Shown here: piece by piece, positions 12,526-24,417 of the stretch
Position numbering within the stretch: the stretch's first letter is position 1
How the letters are laid out: each line of letters starts with the position of its first letter
NCBI GenBank assembly: GCA_002682825.1
Contig: NOKP01000020.1
Coordinates: 1,116,001-1,180,000, forward strand
DNA: 64,000 bases
Source of the DNA: Neonectria sp. B-13
Taxonomy: Eukaryota > Ascomycota > Sordariomycetes > Hypocreales > Nectriaceae
Direction of reading: 5' to 3'
The notes under the pieces: generated by a model
What the model was told of the DNA's origin: nothing
Databases searched by the model: none
Seen by the model: the letters and a program-made list of their open reading frames with translations, nothing else
Program-made: the position numbers and the translations under genes

Positions 12526-13784
12526 TTCAAATAATGAATTGGTGATTGAAAGTCAGTGATGAGAGGGAATGGTACTTGAATGAGTTAGTGGTCGTGGTGC
12601 TGGGTGGATGGATGGATGGAATGTAGGTACGAATACCAAATGAGCTGAGACGACAACGTGGGGCTGATCAACAAGGCGTTGTGGGCGGCCGAGGCATCTT
12701 CGGCAAAAGAAGATTTGAGTTGCCCAACCACCAACGTCAATGCTCTCTTTACATCACCCTGGTCTATAAGTAAAAATCCTACAGAAGAACTAACATAGGA
12801 TCGTTTAAATGGAATGATGATTACGCTCCAAGACCTGAGGAAGAACTAAGAGCGTTAGACACGTGTCTTCTGGCATCTACGCTGCAATACCCGGAACGTA
12901 TTCTCCCATGTGAGACTAGATCCGCACCTTCGTAAGAGTATCAAAATGCATGATTACATTCTACCAATACAAAGTACAGTGCATTCTTTAGTTTTTATGC
13001 GAAACCTGTAAGCCCTCAAGTCCTCGAAGAAGGCAAGCTCCCTGAGACGTCGATTAAACGCAGACTTGATGCATTGCAAAGGTGACCCTGGTCTCCCTCT
13101 ACGAATAGAATCCCCGTCGTCAGCGCATATCCTCGATGGATGACAGAGGGTGACCACCAAAAATAGATACCCTACATGATGATGCTGATTGCCGGTAGTA
13201 ATACCGGTATTTTGTTGTTTACGACTGAGTTACCGTGGATTTGGTTTATGTAGTCCTAGGTAGGTATGCAACATTTAGGTTACCGCATCATTGGGTTTTT
13301 GACAGACAGTTCTCGCCAATAATTCCCCATGGTTCATCCTTCGTTCCCGTTTTCTGGTCGGGTTTGCGCCACCTCACGTAATCATCTCCATGATCCATCA
13401 ACGGGCGACCCTCCAAAGGGACCCAACAGGGATGACACGGCGCTGTTATAGGGCAGTTTGCACGGTTCTAGGGGACCCACTCATGCCGCTTGTCGTCAGG
13501 CCTCCCGATAACAAGGCAAGCGCAATGGATCCTAGTACCGTGATCCGTACCTGAGAGACATTCGCACATCGTGCAGTACATCATCGCAATCTAGCTCACA
13601 CAATAGCCCCGATAAGCCTGTTTTTTCTCAGCCATTTCTCAACTCCGCCATCTTCCTGCTCGCCAGCATCGTTTCCGACACCTCTATTGAATACGCGCAC
13701 CTTCAAATCCCCGTAACGCGACCCGTATATGCGGCATTGTCGAATCCTTCGAACCAGACCCATCTGCGACGCCCACCACCCGCG
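12526..13784. other. Divergent intergenic region
   Basis: About 1.26 kb between the short-chain dehydrogenase (-) and the Rab-like GTPase (+), so it should carry both promoters. A short (TGGA)n run lies near 12606-12622. I find no coding signal. Confidence 0.5.
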
Positions 13785-15005
13785 ATGACGAGACCACGCC
13801 GGTCGTCCGGTGCGAGCGAGGAGAGCTCAGGGACGGCCAGGGAGCAGGTACGCGCGAGGATTCGCTACCCCCGCGAGGGGACACAGGGCCGCTGACACTA
13901 CCAAGGAGCTGGGAAGCATGTATGACTACTTGGCCAAGATCATACTGCTGGGTCCTAGCGGAACAGGAAAGTACGGCAACCCGCCCAAGAGCGAATGTGG
14001 TCTCCTGCGCAGGAAATACAGGCTGACCAGCGGCGCATAGGTCGTGTTTACTACATCGATTTGTCAAGAACGAGTGGAGGGTCCTGTCGTCGCAGACTAT
14101 CGGTGTTGAGTTCGCAAGCAAGATTATCAGGGTGGGCACCGGATCGCGGCGGAAGCGCATCAAGCTACAGGTAACGGCCGTCCCGGCTATGCCACCACCG
14201 AGGAGGAATACTAACGGACTGGTAGCTATGGGATACCGCTGGTACCGAACGATTCCGATCCGTCTCACGCTCGTACTATCGAGGCGCCGCTGGTGCCATT
14301 CTCGTTTACGACCTGACTTCGCATGCCTCCTTCCGCGCCCTTCAACCATTCATCAACGATGCCCGAGCGCTCGCGTCCCCGAATCTGAGCGTCATGCTTG
14401 TTGGGAATAAGTTGGATCTTACAACTGAGATGCTGATCGACACGAGCCTGCCACCTGCGACACCAAATAGCGTTTCCTCGATCTCCACCATGACCCCCAG
14501 CGCTGGAGGAAGCTCATATTCTACTTCGGTATCGACGAACACAGGCACCAACACGACTAGGGATCGTGGCGCCTCGATCGGAGCTGGAGTCCACCAGATG
14601 GCAAGCATCGCACCGGAAGGTCGGGAGGTGACAAGCGCCGAGATCAGTCGGTGGGCGAGCACTGCCGGCATCTCGGTCGTGACAGAGGCTAGCGCACTTA
14701 ATGGCGAGGGGGTGGATGAAATCTTTGGCCGACTAGCACGGATGATTCTCACCAAGATTGAGCTGGGAGAGATCGACCCAGACGACCCAGCCAGTGGAAT
14801 CCAATACGGAGACAGTGGTGGATGGAACACGGCCAGCGACGGAGGCAGCATCAAGAGCTCCATGACAGGTGGCACGGTTGACGATGGCGTCCCTGGCCTC
14901 AGGAGGAGACGGAAAGGGAAGAACCGGGCGCAAAACTGGGGCATCCGGGACTGGGAGGAGGTTTTCACGCTGAGCAACAGGAGGAGAGGCGGCAACTGCT
15001 GCTAA
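13785..15005 (+). CDS. Rab-family small GTPase, Rab4-like, with a long C-terminal-half insertion
   Basis: Membrane-traffic GTPase, likely on early or recycling endosomes by analogy with Rab4. Four exons (13785-13847, 13906-13970, 14041-14170, 14226-15005) give 345 residues. G1 is GPSGTGKS (37-44), intron 2 splitting its Lys codon; the switch I Thr is 63 in QTIGVEF; G3 is LWDTAGTERF from residue 87 (Asp89, Gly92), G4 is NKLD (147-150) and G5 is TEASA (239-243). The C-terminus NRRRGGNCC carries a CC prenylation signal. Two things are unusual: about 88 residues separate G4 from G5, Ser/Thr/Gly-rich at 160-215, and about 95 residues follow G5, ending in a basic RRRRKGK stretch. A typical Rab has about 200-215 residues. 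The start was chosen because the first exon joins in phase to ELGSMYDYLAKIILLG. Confidence 0.9.
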
Positions 15006-16198
15006 TTACCATTTTGGGTATTGTTTTTTGTTTCTTCTTCCGTTTCTCCTTCTTTTCGATTATGTTTGGAGCTCCAGGGGTCTGGGACAAGCCATTGCGG
15101 GAAACGGGTGCATGCCTGGCGGTTGTGCAGTTTGTGGGGATATTGCTTGGAAGCATTCGTTCTTGAAGCGTCTTGGGCGTTAGGCATAGATGGTGACTGC
15201 GCATGTCGAGATGGATGCGATGCTGGATTTTCTTCTGTACCTGTCCCTAAGTACATACATACACACGACGGGCCTGAGGCGCGTCTATAATCTTGAACAA
15301 TCGCTATGGCGGGCCATGGTCTCTCACATTTTGAGACCAGGATGCATCTGTTCAATGTGCTGAGATGATATTATGGCCAAGGCGAAAGCTCGATACAAGG
15401 AACGACCGAGATATGGGCGCGGCGTGGCGTGGCTCCCCGGTTCAGGATCAACAAGGAGACAAGAAGACATGGCATCATGGAGATGCGGTCATGGTTTGAG
15501 GCTCTCACGACGCCGCATCTGGCGCGGAAGGTATCCCTCCGAGGTTTAGTCCGCCCTGATTGGGACACCTGCATGTAAATCGCCAGGACGGTCATGCGGC
15601 GTGGCTATGTGGATGAGCTCTCCCGACGGCCGAACCCTTGCTCAATAGCGATTTTGCGCGCACTCGGATACGAAAAGACAAGCAATCGCGGTGGGGAAGC
15701 GGCCATATCATGTGCCACGACGGCCAGGTTGAGAGGCTTGTCCCACGTTGGCGTCGGATCGACGGTGCGGTGTTGCGGCCGACGGTCGGAGGGTCGGGGC
15801 GGGTGGAGAAGCTGAGGGACCAAAGTGGTTTGTATAAAGCAGGCGGGTTTTCATTGATTCGATGGACTCCGCAGGCATTGATGTTCACTCTGTTGACTTG
15901 AACTTGGTTTGAGCATTGAAATCTCACTTTTGTCTCACCTTCGTCTCTCCATCTCTAAAGGTCAACCCCTCACTCCTTCCTTGTTGCATCGCGGGGCATC
16001 ACGTCACGCCTGCCTTAGTTACCAGCGCCCCCAGTAGATATACCTCGACCACGAGAACATCTTCAAACTTCTCACTCAGACTTCATACTTAACTGTAGCA
16101 ACTCCCGACGTACCCTGAATAGGTACTACGACCTACTTTCACACGTTTTGAACTATCACCCTACTACTCTCTCCCGCCCGTCAACCACTCTTCCTCCA
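15006..16198. other. Intergenic gap, promoter of the beta-mannosidase gene
   Basis: About 1.2 kb between two plus-strand genes. The last 250 bases are CT-rich and look like a fungal promoter and 5' UTR. I see no gene. Confidence 0.5.
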
Positions 16199-18828
16199 AT
16201 GGCTCCTCCTCGAAGTGTCTTGCCCGTCGACAAGAACTGGCTTTTTAAGCAGGCCTCCCACGAAGATAGCGCCTACTTGCCCGTCGGCCAGTTTCCTACC
16301 AATGTCCACCTCGACCTGCTACACAATAAGAAGATCCCTGACCCTTTTATCGGTAAGAATGAACTCGATGTCCAATGGATCGGCGAGACTGCCTGGGTCT
16401 ACAAGACCACTTTTGCAAGCCCGCAAATTCCCAAGAGCGCCAAAGTTGTCCTGGCCTTTGATGGCCTAGACACCTTTGCCACGGTGCAGCTGAACGGCAA
16501 GACGATCCTCGAGTCGGACAACATGTTTACTCCAGAGCGTGTGGATGTCACAGATGTCCTGGGGGAAGCTGAAAAGGACAACGAGCTGGTGATCACGTTC
16601 GAAAGTGCTTACTTAAAAGGCTGGAAACTCGTTGAGGAGCACCCGGACCACAAGTACATCTGCTGGAATGGTGATGATTCGAGACTGGCCGTGCGAAAGG
16701 CACAATACCACTGGGTAAGTTTCTCGAAAAACACACTGCAGTCTACCAGTTATCTGTTTGCTAACCCTTGTGAAAGGGATGGGATTGGGGTCCTGCGCTC
16801 ATGACCTGCGGGCCTTGGAGACCCGTCAACCTTGAGGTGTACGAATCCCGCATCTCTGATCTTTATACCGAGATCAAGGTTGACGATTCTCTCAAGAGCG
16901 CTAAGATTGTTGCTCACGCTGTGGCGGAGGGCACAGCGTCCAGGGTGCAGTTTAAAATTTCCCTAGATGGGACCAAGGTCGCATCCCAGACCGCAGATAT
17001 CCAGGACGGCAATGCCGAAACAACGTTTGTGATTGAGAACCCAGAGCTGTGGTACCCTGTCAGGTACGGAAAGCAGACTCTGTACACAATCGAGGCCATT
17101 CTCTTACACGAAAGCGAGGAGGTGGACACTGTCACGAAGAAAATTGGTCTTCGCAAAGTCGAACTTGCGCAGCGGCCTCTCAAGGAGCAGCCCGGCACCA
17201 GCTTCTTCTTCGAGGTCAACAACATCCCCATCTTCTGTGGCGGTAGCGACTGGATCCCCGCCGACAACTTTATCCCTCGCATTTCCAAACAGAGATACTA
17301 CGACTGGGTCAAGCTGGTGGCCGACGGTAACCAGTTCATGATCAGAGTGTGGGGTGGTGGCATATACGAGGAGGAAGCCTTCTATGATGCCTGCGACGAA
17401 CTCGGTGTTCTCGTTTGGCAAGACTTCATGTTTGGCTGTGGCAACTACCCCTGTTGGCCGGAGCTTCTCAAGTCCATCAACCGCGAGGCCAGAGAAAACA
17501 TTAAGCTCCTGCGCCACCACCCTTCCATCGTAATCTGGGCTGGCAACAACGAGGACTACCAGGTGGCCGAGAGCAGCAATCTCACGTACGAGTTCGAGAA
17601 CAAGGATGCTGAGAGCTGGTTGAAGACAGACTTCCCAGCTCGATACATCTACGAGAAGATCCTCGCAGATGCATGCAAGGAGCTCATTCCCGACACACCA
17701 TATCACTACGGTAGTCCCTGGGGCGGTAAGACTACTGTCGATCCCACTATTGGAGACATCCATCAGTGGAACGTCTGGCACGGATCTCAGGAAAAGTATC
17801 AGAACTTTGACAAACTGGTTGGGCGCTTCGTGTCCGAGTTCGGCATGGAGGCCTTCCCTAACATCAAGACCATCGACGCCTACCTTCCACTGGGCAAGGA
17901 TGACCCTGACCGCTTCCCACAGTCCTCGACCGTTGATTTCCACAACAAGGCAGATGGCCACGAGCGCCGGATCGCCCTCTACCTCGTCGAAAATTTTCGA
18001 TATGCGCCCGACCCCATTGAGCACTTCATCTACTGTACTCAGCTGATGCAGGCGGAGTGTCTCGCCTCCGCCTACAGGCTCTGGAAGCGCGAGTGGCGCG
18101 GCCCTGGCAAGGAGTACTGCGGCGGCGCCCTTGTCTGGCAGATCAACGACTGCTGGCCTGTCACGTCCTGGGCTATCTGCGACTACTATCTCCGGCCAAA
18201 GCACGCCTACTTCACAGTGAAGCGCGAGATGGCGCCCATCTCCATCGGCATCACGAGACGGGAGCACAAGCACCCGAAGGACAAGTACACTCGTGTTCAT
18301 ATCGACACTAAGGTCCAAGTCGAGATCTGGGCCAGCAACTTGAAGCTGGAGGACTTGACGGCGGACTGCGTCGTCAAGGCCTGGGATGTTGAGTCAGGCA
18401 AAGAAACGTTCTCTCAGACTGTTTCAGCGTCGCTTCTCCTCCCGAAGAATCGCTCCACCGAGATTGCGGCGCTGAACGTTCCTGTCGAGACACCCGACGC
18501 TGGCCTCGAAGGCCGCACGGTGGTGGCAGCCTATCTGTACCAAGAAGGCAAGCAGATCGCGCGCTATGTCAACTGGCCTGAGCCGCTCAAGTATCTGCAT
18601 CTTCAGAAGCCCAAGTCCCTCCGGGCCGAGGTGACCGAAGACGGCAAGACGGTCGAGGTCAGCGCTGAGGTGCCGGTCAAGGGCGTCGCGTTGGAGAGCG
18701 AAGATGACGACGTCAAATTCGAGGACAACCTGATTGATATCGTGCCTGGAGAGGTGGTGCGCGTTAGTGTGAAGGGTGCTAAGAAGGGGACTGTTATTTC
18801 GACTCAGTACTTGGGGATGCTGAATTAG
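16199..18828 (+). CDS. mndB: Beta-mannosidase B, glycoside hydrolase family 2
   Basis: Hydrolyses terminal beta-mannose from manno-oligosaccharides, the last step in mannan breakdown. Exons 16199-16714 and 16777-18828 are joined over a 62-bp intron (GTAAGT...AAAG) inside the conserved HWGWDWGPAL; the product is 855 residues. The GH2 order is visible: sugar-binding domain, immunoglobulin-like domain, then the TIM barrel with RVWGGGIYEEEAFYDACDE and LVWQDFMFGCGNYP. The acid/base is Glu431 in WAGNNED and the nucleophile is Glu526 in FVSEFGMEAFP. There is no signal peptide, and the length matches the intracellular mndB clade rather than the secreted mndA clade, which is longer. The first ATG in frame is 16199; a TTG upstream was not used. 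The gene symbol follows the clade and is inference. Confidence 0.93.
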
Positions 18829-21800
18829 ACGCACGTGTGTTTGGACGGACAAGGGGTGTACAATGAAAACCTTGAGGAACCACGAGATTGACAGAGGCAA
18901 ACTTTTGAAATGATTCAATGAACTGCATTTTCGTGCGCCATCTCAAATTTGACCGGAGTCATAATCTCACTTGTAGTAGAATGTAGGACGTGGAAGTGAA
19001 GGCTGCAGCGAGCTCCAAGTGCATCGGGCCGGCCCCACTCCCGCCAAAACGAATGTTGCGGAGCGAGAGGTCCGATCCATTTCCGGAAAGTCAGTCGAAA
19101 CCTCACATTGGCTTATGATTTTAAAGACAGTATTAACAAGTATTGGGGTCCCAAGGTATCATGCAATGCTTGCAATGGTTAGTCAGATGCGGCATCATCT
19201 TAGGTCATGTGGCCCAAAGCCTAGAAAGTGAATAGGTGTAGGGAAGTATAAATCCATCGTGTAATGGTCAAGGTAAATGACATGTAATGGTAGTAACATC
19301 GGTGAAGACGTTTTTCTATCCGCCCCTAGTCTAGCATATCGTCCTACAATTGCATAATGTGCCAATTCCAAGGAAGTGTTGAGTGTGTGCTCTCAACACG
19401 TTAAGAGTACTGGGGGCGTGATTTACTCTGTTGCAGGTGGGTGATGTCCGTAGGGAGTAGAAATCCGCCTTGACCATTGAGATCTTACTTCAGTGATAAG
19501 TTATGGGAAGGTACAAAGATGGCGTGCATCCTCCTAGATGCTAGAGTTTGAAGATCATTACCATAGTCGAATAACCTTCACTCCTTCTGTCGACTAAAGC
19601 TTTCTTCTTTCGAAGAGACTGGTGCGAAGGCTGGTCGATACGCTGGGAGTGATTGAATCGGCATGTGATAAAAGCACCCTGAGCATGGATCTGAGCACAG
19701 GTACTCATCAAGTTGGTCTTGGGGTGGTCGAAATGCTGGTATCGGGACTGGGTTCGGCGCAGGGATGTCGATCGATGCTCACTGGTTTGTGCTCCACGAC
19801 CCTGAATCATTGGTGCGATATCAACATCCAGGCTCATCTGCTAAGCCGGCTCTTTGAAATGATTGGCCGCGGTACGATGTTGAAGCTGATAAGAGGTGGC
19901 CAAAAGTTACGTGAGTTACAATGTTTCTCATATGCCGTACCTAGAGAGCGGCAGCTTCTTTTTTATTCATGCGAGGTTCTTTATGCGGCCTTGTGTGCAG
20001 TAATTGCCTAAGAAGGAGATACGCGGTTCAGTGTTGAAGTTGCATGGACTTTTGTAGGACCAATCACTATGGTTGTCGAGACATGAGCAAGGCTTCTCCC
20101 AGGAGCTGTGCCTGAATTGAGGGTTGACGGTTACCCAATGCTGGACTCGAAGCACCTGATGGCTTATAGACAACGAAGGCTAGGAGCAGCGAACAGACCC
20201 CAAGACTAATGTTGGGGACGATGCTGTACCGAGTGTGGCACACCAGTAACGACTCAAGGTCGGTCCCTGACCTTGACATCCATGCTGGATAGATTCACTG
20301 GAAACGATGGTAACATTGTAGGCTTGTTAATCCACTTGGCAGGTGGGAGTTATTGGCCCACACTACCACGCCCTTTTCGAAGAACTCCGATGCAACTTCC
20401 TTGATTTGATAGCCACCTGCGGCATGGGGCATCCTGGCGATCACTGTAGTTTGGTTGAGCGTTTCTTACCGCCGAGGCAAGGCCCAGTTCTTCGCTTGAA
20501 GAACTACCCCCGCTGGGCTGAAGTCTTTGAAGCACTCGCTGTAATTGCTGGAAAGGTTTCCTGAAAGATGACGGAAGACAGAAGGGGTAAGAGGTGATCG
20601 CGATTTTGTGGGCTAGGTACATAGAAAGATTTTATGATGAAGTTGAGTGAGATCCAGGGGGGGACAGGCGGGCCGAAGCAAACTTGCGGCGCAGATTCGG
20701 GGCATTTTCGGGAGCGGCCAGTATGTGTGGGAGTTGAAGCCAATGGCAAGGTCAGTCATGGACGTCTAGAATCACTAATATGGGCGGGAGAAGTCGTTAG
20801 ATCCCCTAGGCCCAGGGGTCAAGACCAACAAAAGGTCTTGAGTGCGGACGAAAGGGCTCTCGTGGGATGTGGGGGTTGGATGGTATGTGTTTCGGGCTCA
20901 AGCGGCATATGGTTCAGCAGGGGGAGGAACATGGGGTGACTCGAGGCTCGACGCCTTAAGTGTGATAGGCCAATGTGGCCAGGAACGACAGACGAACTTT
21001 TGTAAAGGAGCATCGTGAGTGGTGCTGATAACGGATCGTGACCTGTCTGGCCGGGAGTGTGTGGACGGACAAGATGTGGCGCGAGTCCAGGATGAGGGGT
21101 GAAGGAGAAGGATGAAGGATGATGAAGTTGGAGGGGTGAAGATGGAGGGATGAAGGAGGAGGGACGAAGGAGAAGTATGAATGGTTGGCTAGCAGGGGAG
21201 GATCGGCGCTAGCGCTCCGGGCACACATTCTATAATGGGCCCGGCGGCCGGGAAGCGGGAGGCACACGGCAATTATGGAGTAAGAAGTACTCGACTGTCT
21301 TCCACTGCGTTTAGTTGTCCGGGGCATTCAATTATTAAGGGATGGGCAATTCGTCAAATAGCCTATGAAAGCGAGAAAGCACCACTGTGAAGTAAGAAGG
21401 TCTGTTCTGGCAGTTTAGGTACCCAGTATCGCGAAGTTCCAACCAAGTTCTGTCAAGTCCATTTCATAACACAGGCAGGCGCTGTCCTGAACACTTCCGG
21501 GGGCCGACTTGCCCCGCCGCCGCCGCCGCCGCCGCCGCCAACCCGCTAAATCTTATCTCCTGGCGCCGATCCATCCGGCCAAGACTTCTTCAGCCCTGGC
21601 CGACGATCATTGATCTCTCCTCATTCATTCTCCACCATTCTCCACTCCCACTTCCTCTCCAAGACTCCAAGTTTCAACACCACGCCTTCGATCACGAAAA
21701 CGGTCTATGATGTATGCCGGCCGCTTCGGAAACCAGCACTGCTCCCTCTCGCCCAATACAACCTTTTGCCGTCAGAATGACCAGCTTCAGATACTTTCGT

Positions 21801-23023
21801 GACGCCTCCTCAACCCCTCGCAACCCTCCTAAAGACTCCGTAGGCGCGAGCTTCATGCGACTTCATCACATGGTGCGACCGGTTGACCGCTTCAGTGATG
21901 GTGAGCTTGCGGAGTAGCATTCGCCTTGGGAGGTCGTGCTGAACATTGGATGTGCACACAAGACAGCGGCAATGTCCGAAACAGGAAGTTCAAGTCTCTA
22001 GCCAGGAAGCCTACTCTTATGGTGTGGAACTAACCCCGGCCGGCTTCTACTGCCATAGAGCCTAGTCTTGAAAGGATGCCGTGCCAAGCATGCTTGAGTT
22101 GCGGAGAAGAGGTGCTATCAAGGTGGTCAGCTTGACCATGACAACGCATCGACGAGGACAGTAACAAGCTTGAGTTTATGCATTATTTCCGGGCATCAAC
22201 CTGGCTTGCGGCCTGCTCTCCGTCCACCCCAAGCGGTATTGACTCCGGATCCGCTCTCCAATCGCCGATAATCCGTTCTTCTCCTTCCTTCATGGGTCAT
22301 CCGCTCCGTCGTTCCTCTGATTTCAGCATCAAATCTGTTGACTGAGTGCCGACCTCCCACTATTCACGCTGTTTCAGGGGGAATTTGGAGGTCAACCCAT
22401 CAACCACCTCGTTGTGCCGATCTTCGCTTGTTTGCAGAGACCTCATTATCTTTCCATCAAGCTCGTCCTCGCCTCTCCCGTCTCGCGTTGCGCCGGATTC
22501 CGCCTGTAACCCTTGATTCTATCCCCCCCAACAATCATCTCCACATTGGTTTCGGACTTCTTTACACAATCAAGTACTTGCTTTTCAACATGGCCGATAG
22601 ACCCTAGACCGATATCCTTGTTGCAGCGCCAAGAGCATCTGTCTTCAAAGTTCCTCGTCGAATTCCCATTGAGGCTCCGCTGCTCCGGTCTCTGTCCATG
22701 GTAGCCGCATTCTCTGAGAACTTTTGTGTAGCCATCGCCCTGGCTTCTTTCTAGAAGCCAGTCTTGTTGCATCATCATCATGTTTCGCCTTCCCTTTGTG
22801 AATTATTCTATCGAATACCGTGCGCTTGATGCACATGAGACCACTCATCTTGACCTGAACAGGAAGTTGGTGACAGCTTCGCCAGCCATGATGTGACCAT
22901 TGCAGTGGAAGAGCTAGGGACGACGCCAGGGTTCCTTGGCTCAGAGCTACCATGGGGGTTTTGGTTCCAGTCATGATCGTTCTGATGACATTCATGGGTT
23001 GGTGAGATGAAGGTCAAGAAAGG
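18829..23023. other. Long intergenic gap with no supportable gene
   Basis: About 4.2 kb between the beta-mannosidase and subtilase genes. Frames of up to 129 codons (19622-20011) show no motif. A (CCG)n tract sits at 21514-21539, followed by CT-rich sequence and a 67-codon frame at 21714-21917. A 5'-UTR-like stretch near 22338-22610 ends in an ATG frame broken by an in-frame TAG after five codons. None of these is convincing as a gene. Confidence 0.45.
21514..21539. repeat. (CCG)n trinucleotide microsatellite
   Basis: About eight perfect CCG units in intergenic DNA, directly before a CT-rich stretch that resembles a fungal promoter. Confidence 0.85.
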
Positions 23024-23030
23024 TATATAA
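23024..23030 (+). promoter_or_regulatory. Probable TATA box of the subtilase gene
   Basis: TATATAA lies 89 bp before the subtilase ATG, with a CT-rich stretch and a CACAATC-like leader between them. Spacing and sequence fit a strong, inducible fungal core promoter. The match is seen directly; its use is inference. Confidence 0.55.
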
Positions 23031-23118
23031 GACGGTCTTATATCCTTTGCCATATGTACTTCATCATCACGACAATCACCTCAACATCTGCACTAACTGC
23101 CTCTCTCCTGTCTTAAAA

Positions 23119-24417
23119 ATGGTCAACTTTACCAATGTCGCTCTCATTGCGGCCACCCTCTTCGGGTACGCCCTTGCCGCTCCAGTTGAGCGTGCCGATG
23201 GCGACGTTGTCAAGGGCAGCTACATTATCACTCTCAAGTCTGACCTTAAGACCGATGACCTTGAAAACCACTTGACCTGGGTCGAACAAGTCCACAAGCG
23301 CAGCGTCGCCAAGCGTGACACTGATGCTAAGGGTGTTGAGATCACCTACGACGGCGACTACGGCTTCCATGGCTACGCCGGGTCATTTGATGCTGATACC
23401 ATCAAGGAGATCAAGAACAACCCTGAGGTAAGCTTGAACCTGATCTCTCCATTGAACAGACACTAACAAGTTAACTAGGTTGCTCTTGTTGAAGAGGACA
23501 AGGTCTGGAAACTGCAATACATCAAGGATGAAACTGAGATGGCCCATATCGCCAAGAAGGCTTTGACCACCCAGACAAGTTCTACCTGGGGCCTGGGAAC
23601 AGTCTCTCACCGCACCTCGGGCTACACCAGCTACATCTATGATACCGCTGCTGGAGAGGGCACCTACGCGTACATTGTTGACACCGGTATCCGGGCCACC
23701 CACAACGAGTTCGAGGGCCGCGCCACAGCTATCTGGTCTGCATACAGCAACGACAACGCCGACACCAACGGTCACGGTACGCACGTCGCTGGCACCATTG
23801 GCGGGAAGACCTATGGCGTTGCCAAGAAGGCCAGCTTGTTGGGTGTCAAGGTCTTCCAGGGTGACGAGTCCACCACCTCCATCATCCTCTCTGGTTTCAA
23901 CTGGGCTGCGAACCACATCGTCAGCAACAGCCGAACCTCCAAGGCCGCCATCAACATGTCTCTCGGTGGAGGCTACTCCGCTACCTTTAACAACGCCGTC
24001 GCTTCTGCCTCTTCTTCGGGTGTCATTTCCGTCGTCGCCGCCGGCAACGAGGCCCAGAACGCTGCCAACGTCTCTCCCGCCTCCGCCGCCAGCGCCATCA
24101 CCGTCGGTGCCATCGACAGCTCGTGGGCCATCGCCTACTACTCCAACTACGGCACCTCGCTCGACCTCTTTGCCCCTGGTTCCAGTGTCCTGTCCTCCTA
24201 CTACACCAGCGACTCGGCCACGGCTACTCTTAGCGGCACCTCCATGGCTTCCCCCCACGTCCTCGGTCTTGCTCTGTACGGCATGTCTGTCCAGAGTGTT
24301 AGTGGTGTCTCTGGTGTCACCAGCTGGCTCAAGTCGGTTGCTACCGCCAACAAGATTACCGGCACTCTCAATAGCTCCCCCAACCTGATTGGCAACAACG
24401 GCAACTCCGCTCAGTGA
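23119..24417 (+). CDS. Secreted subtilisin-like serine protease (S8A, proteinase K / alkaline protease type)
   Basis: Extracellular endopeptidase. Exons 23119-23427 and 23479-24417 are joined over a 51-bp intron (GTAAGC...ACTAG); the product is 415 residues. The signal peptide is about residues 1-19 (NFTNVALIAATLFGYALA). The I9 inhibitory propeptide runs to about 125 (SYIITLKSDL, then GDYGFHGYAGSFD and VALVEEDK). The mature protease carries the triad Asp171 (YIVDTGIR), His202 (NGHGTHVAGTIGG) and Ser358 (GTSMASPH), plus the oxyanion Asn293 (AAGNE). The blocks surrounding the triad are those of oryzin, Pr1 and proteinase K relatives, used in nutrition and, in many species, in attack on hosts. 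After the catalytic Ser the helix reads HVLGLALYGM where the family usually has HVAGLAAY; this is mildly divergent, and the enzyme is probably still active. Confidence 0.94.

Noticed and set aside
13684..14349. 221-codon minus-strand frame
   Set aside because: Antisense to the first exons and introns of the Rab-like gene; no motif.
17104..18318. 404-codon minus-strand open frame
   Set aside because: It lies wholly antisense to the beta-mannosidase exon, whose GH2 motifs are certain; long antisense frames arise from biased third codon positions.
19622..20011. 129-codon plus-strand frame
   Set aside because: No family motif, no promoter or splice evidence, low-GC intergenic context.
23383..24258. 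291-codon minus-strand Gly/Val-rich frame
   Set aside because: Antisense shadow of the subtilase coding region, which has strong codon bias.
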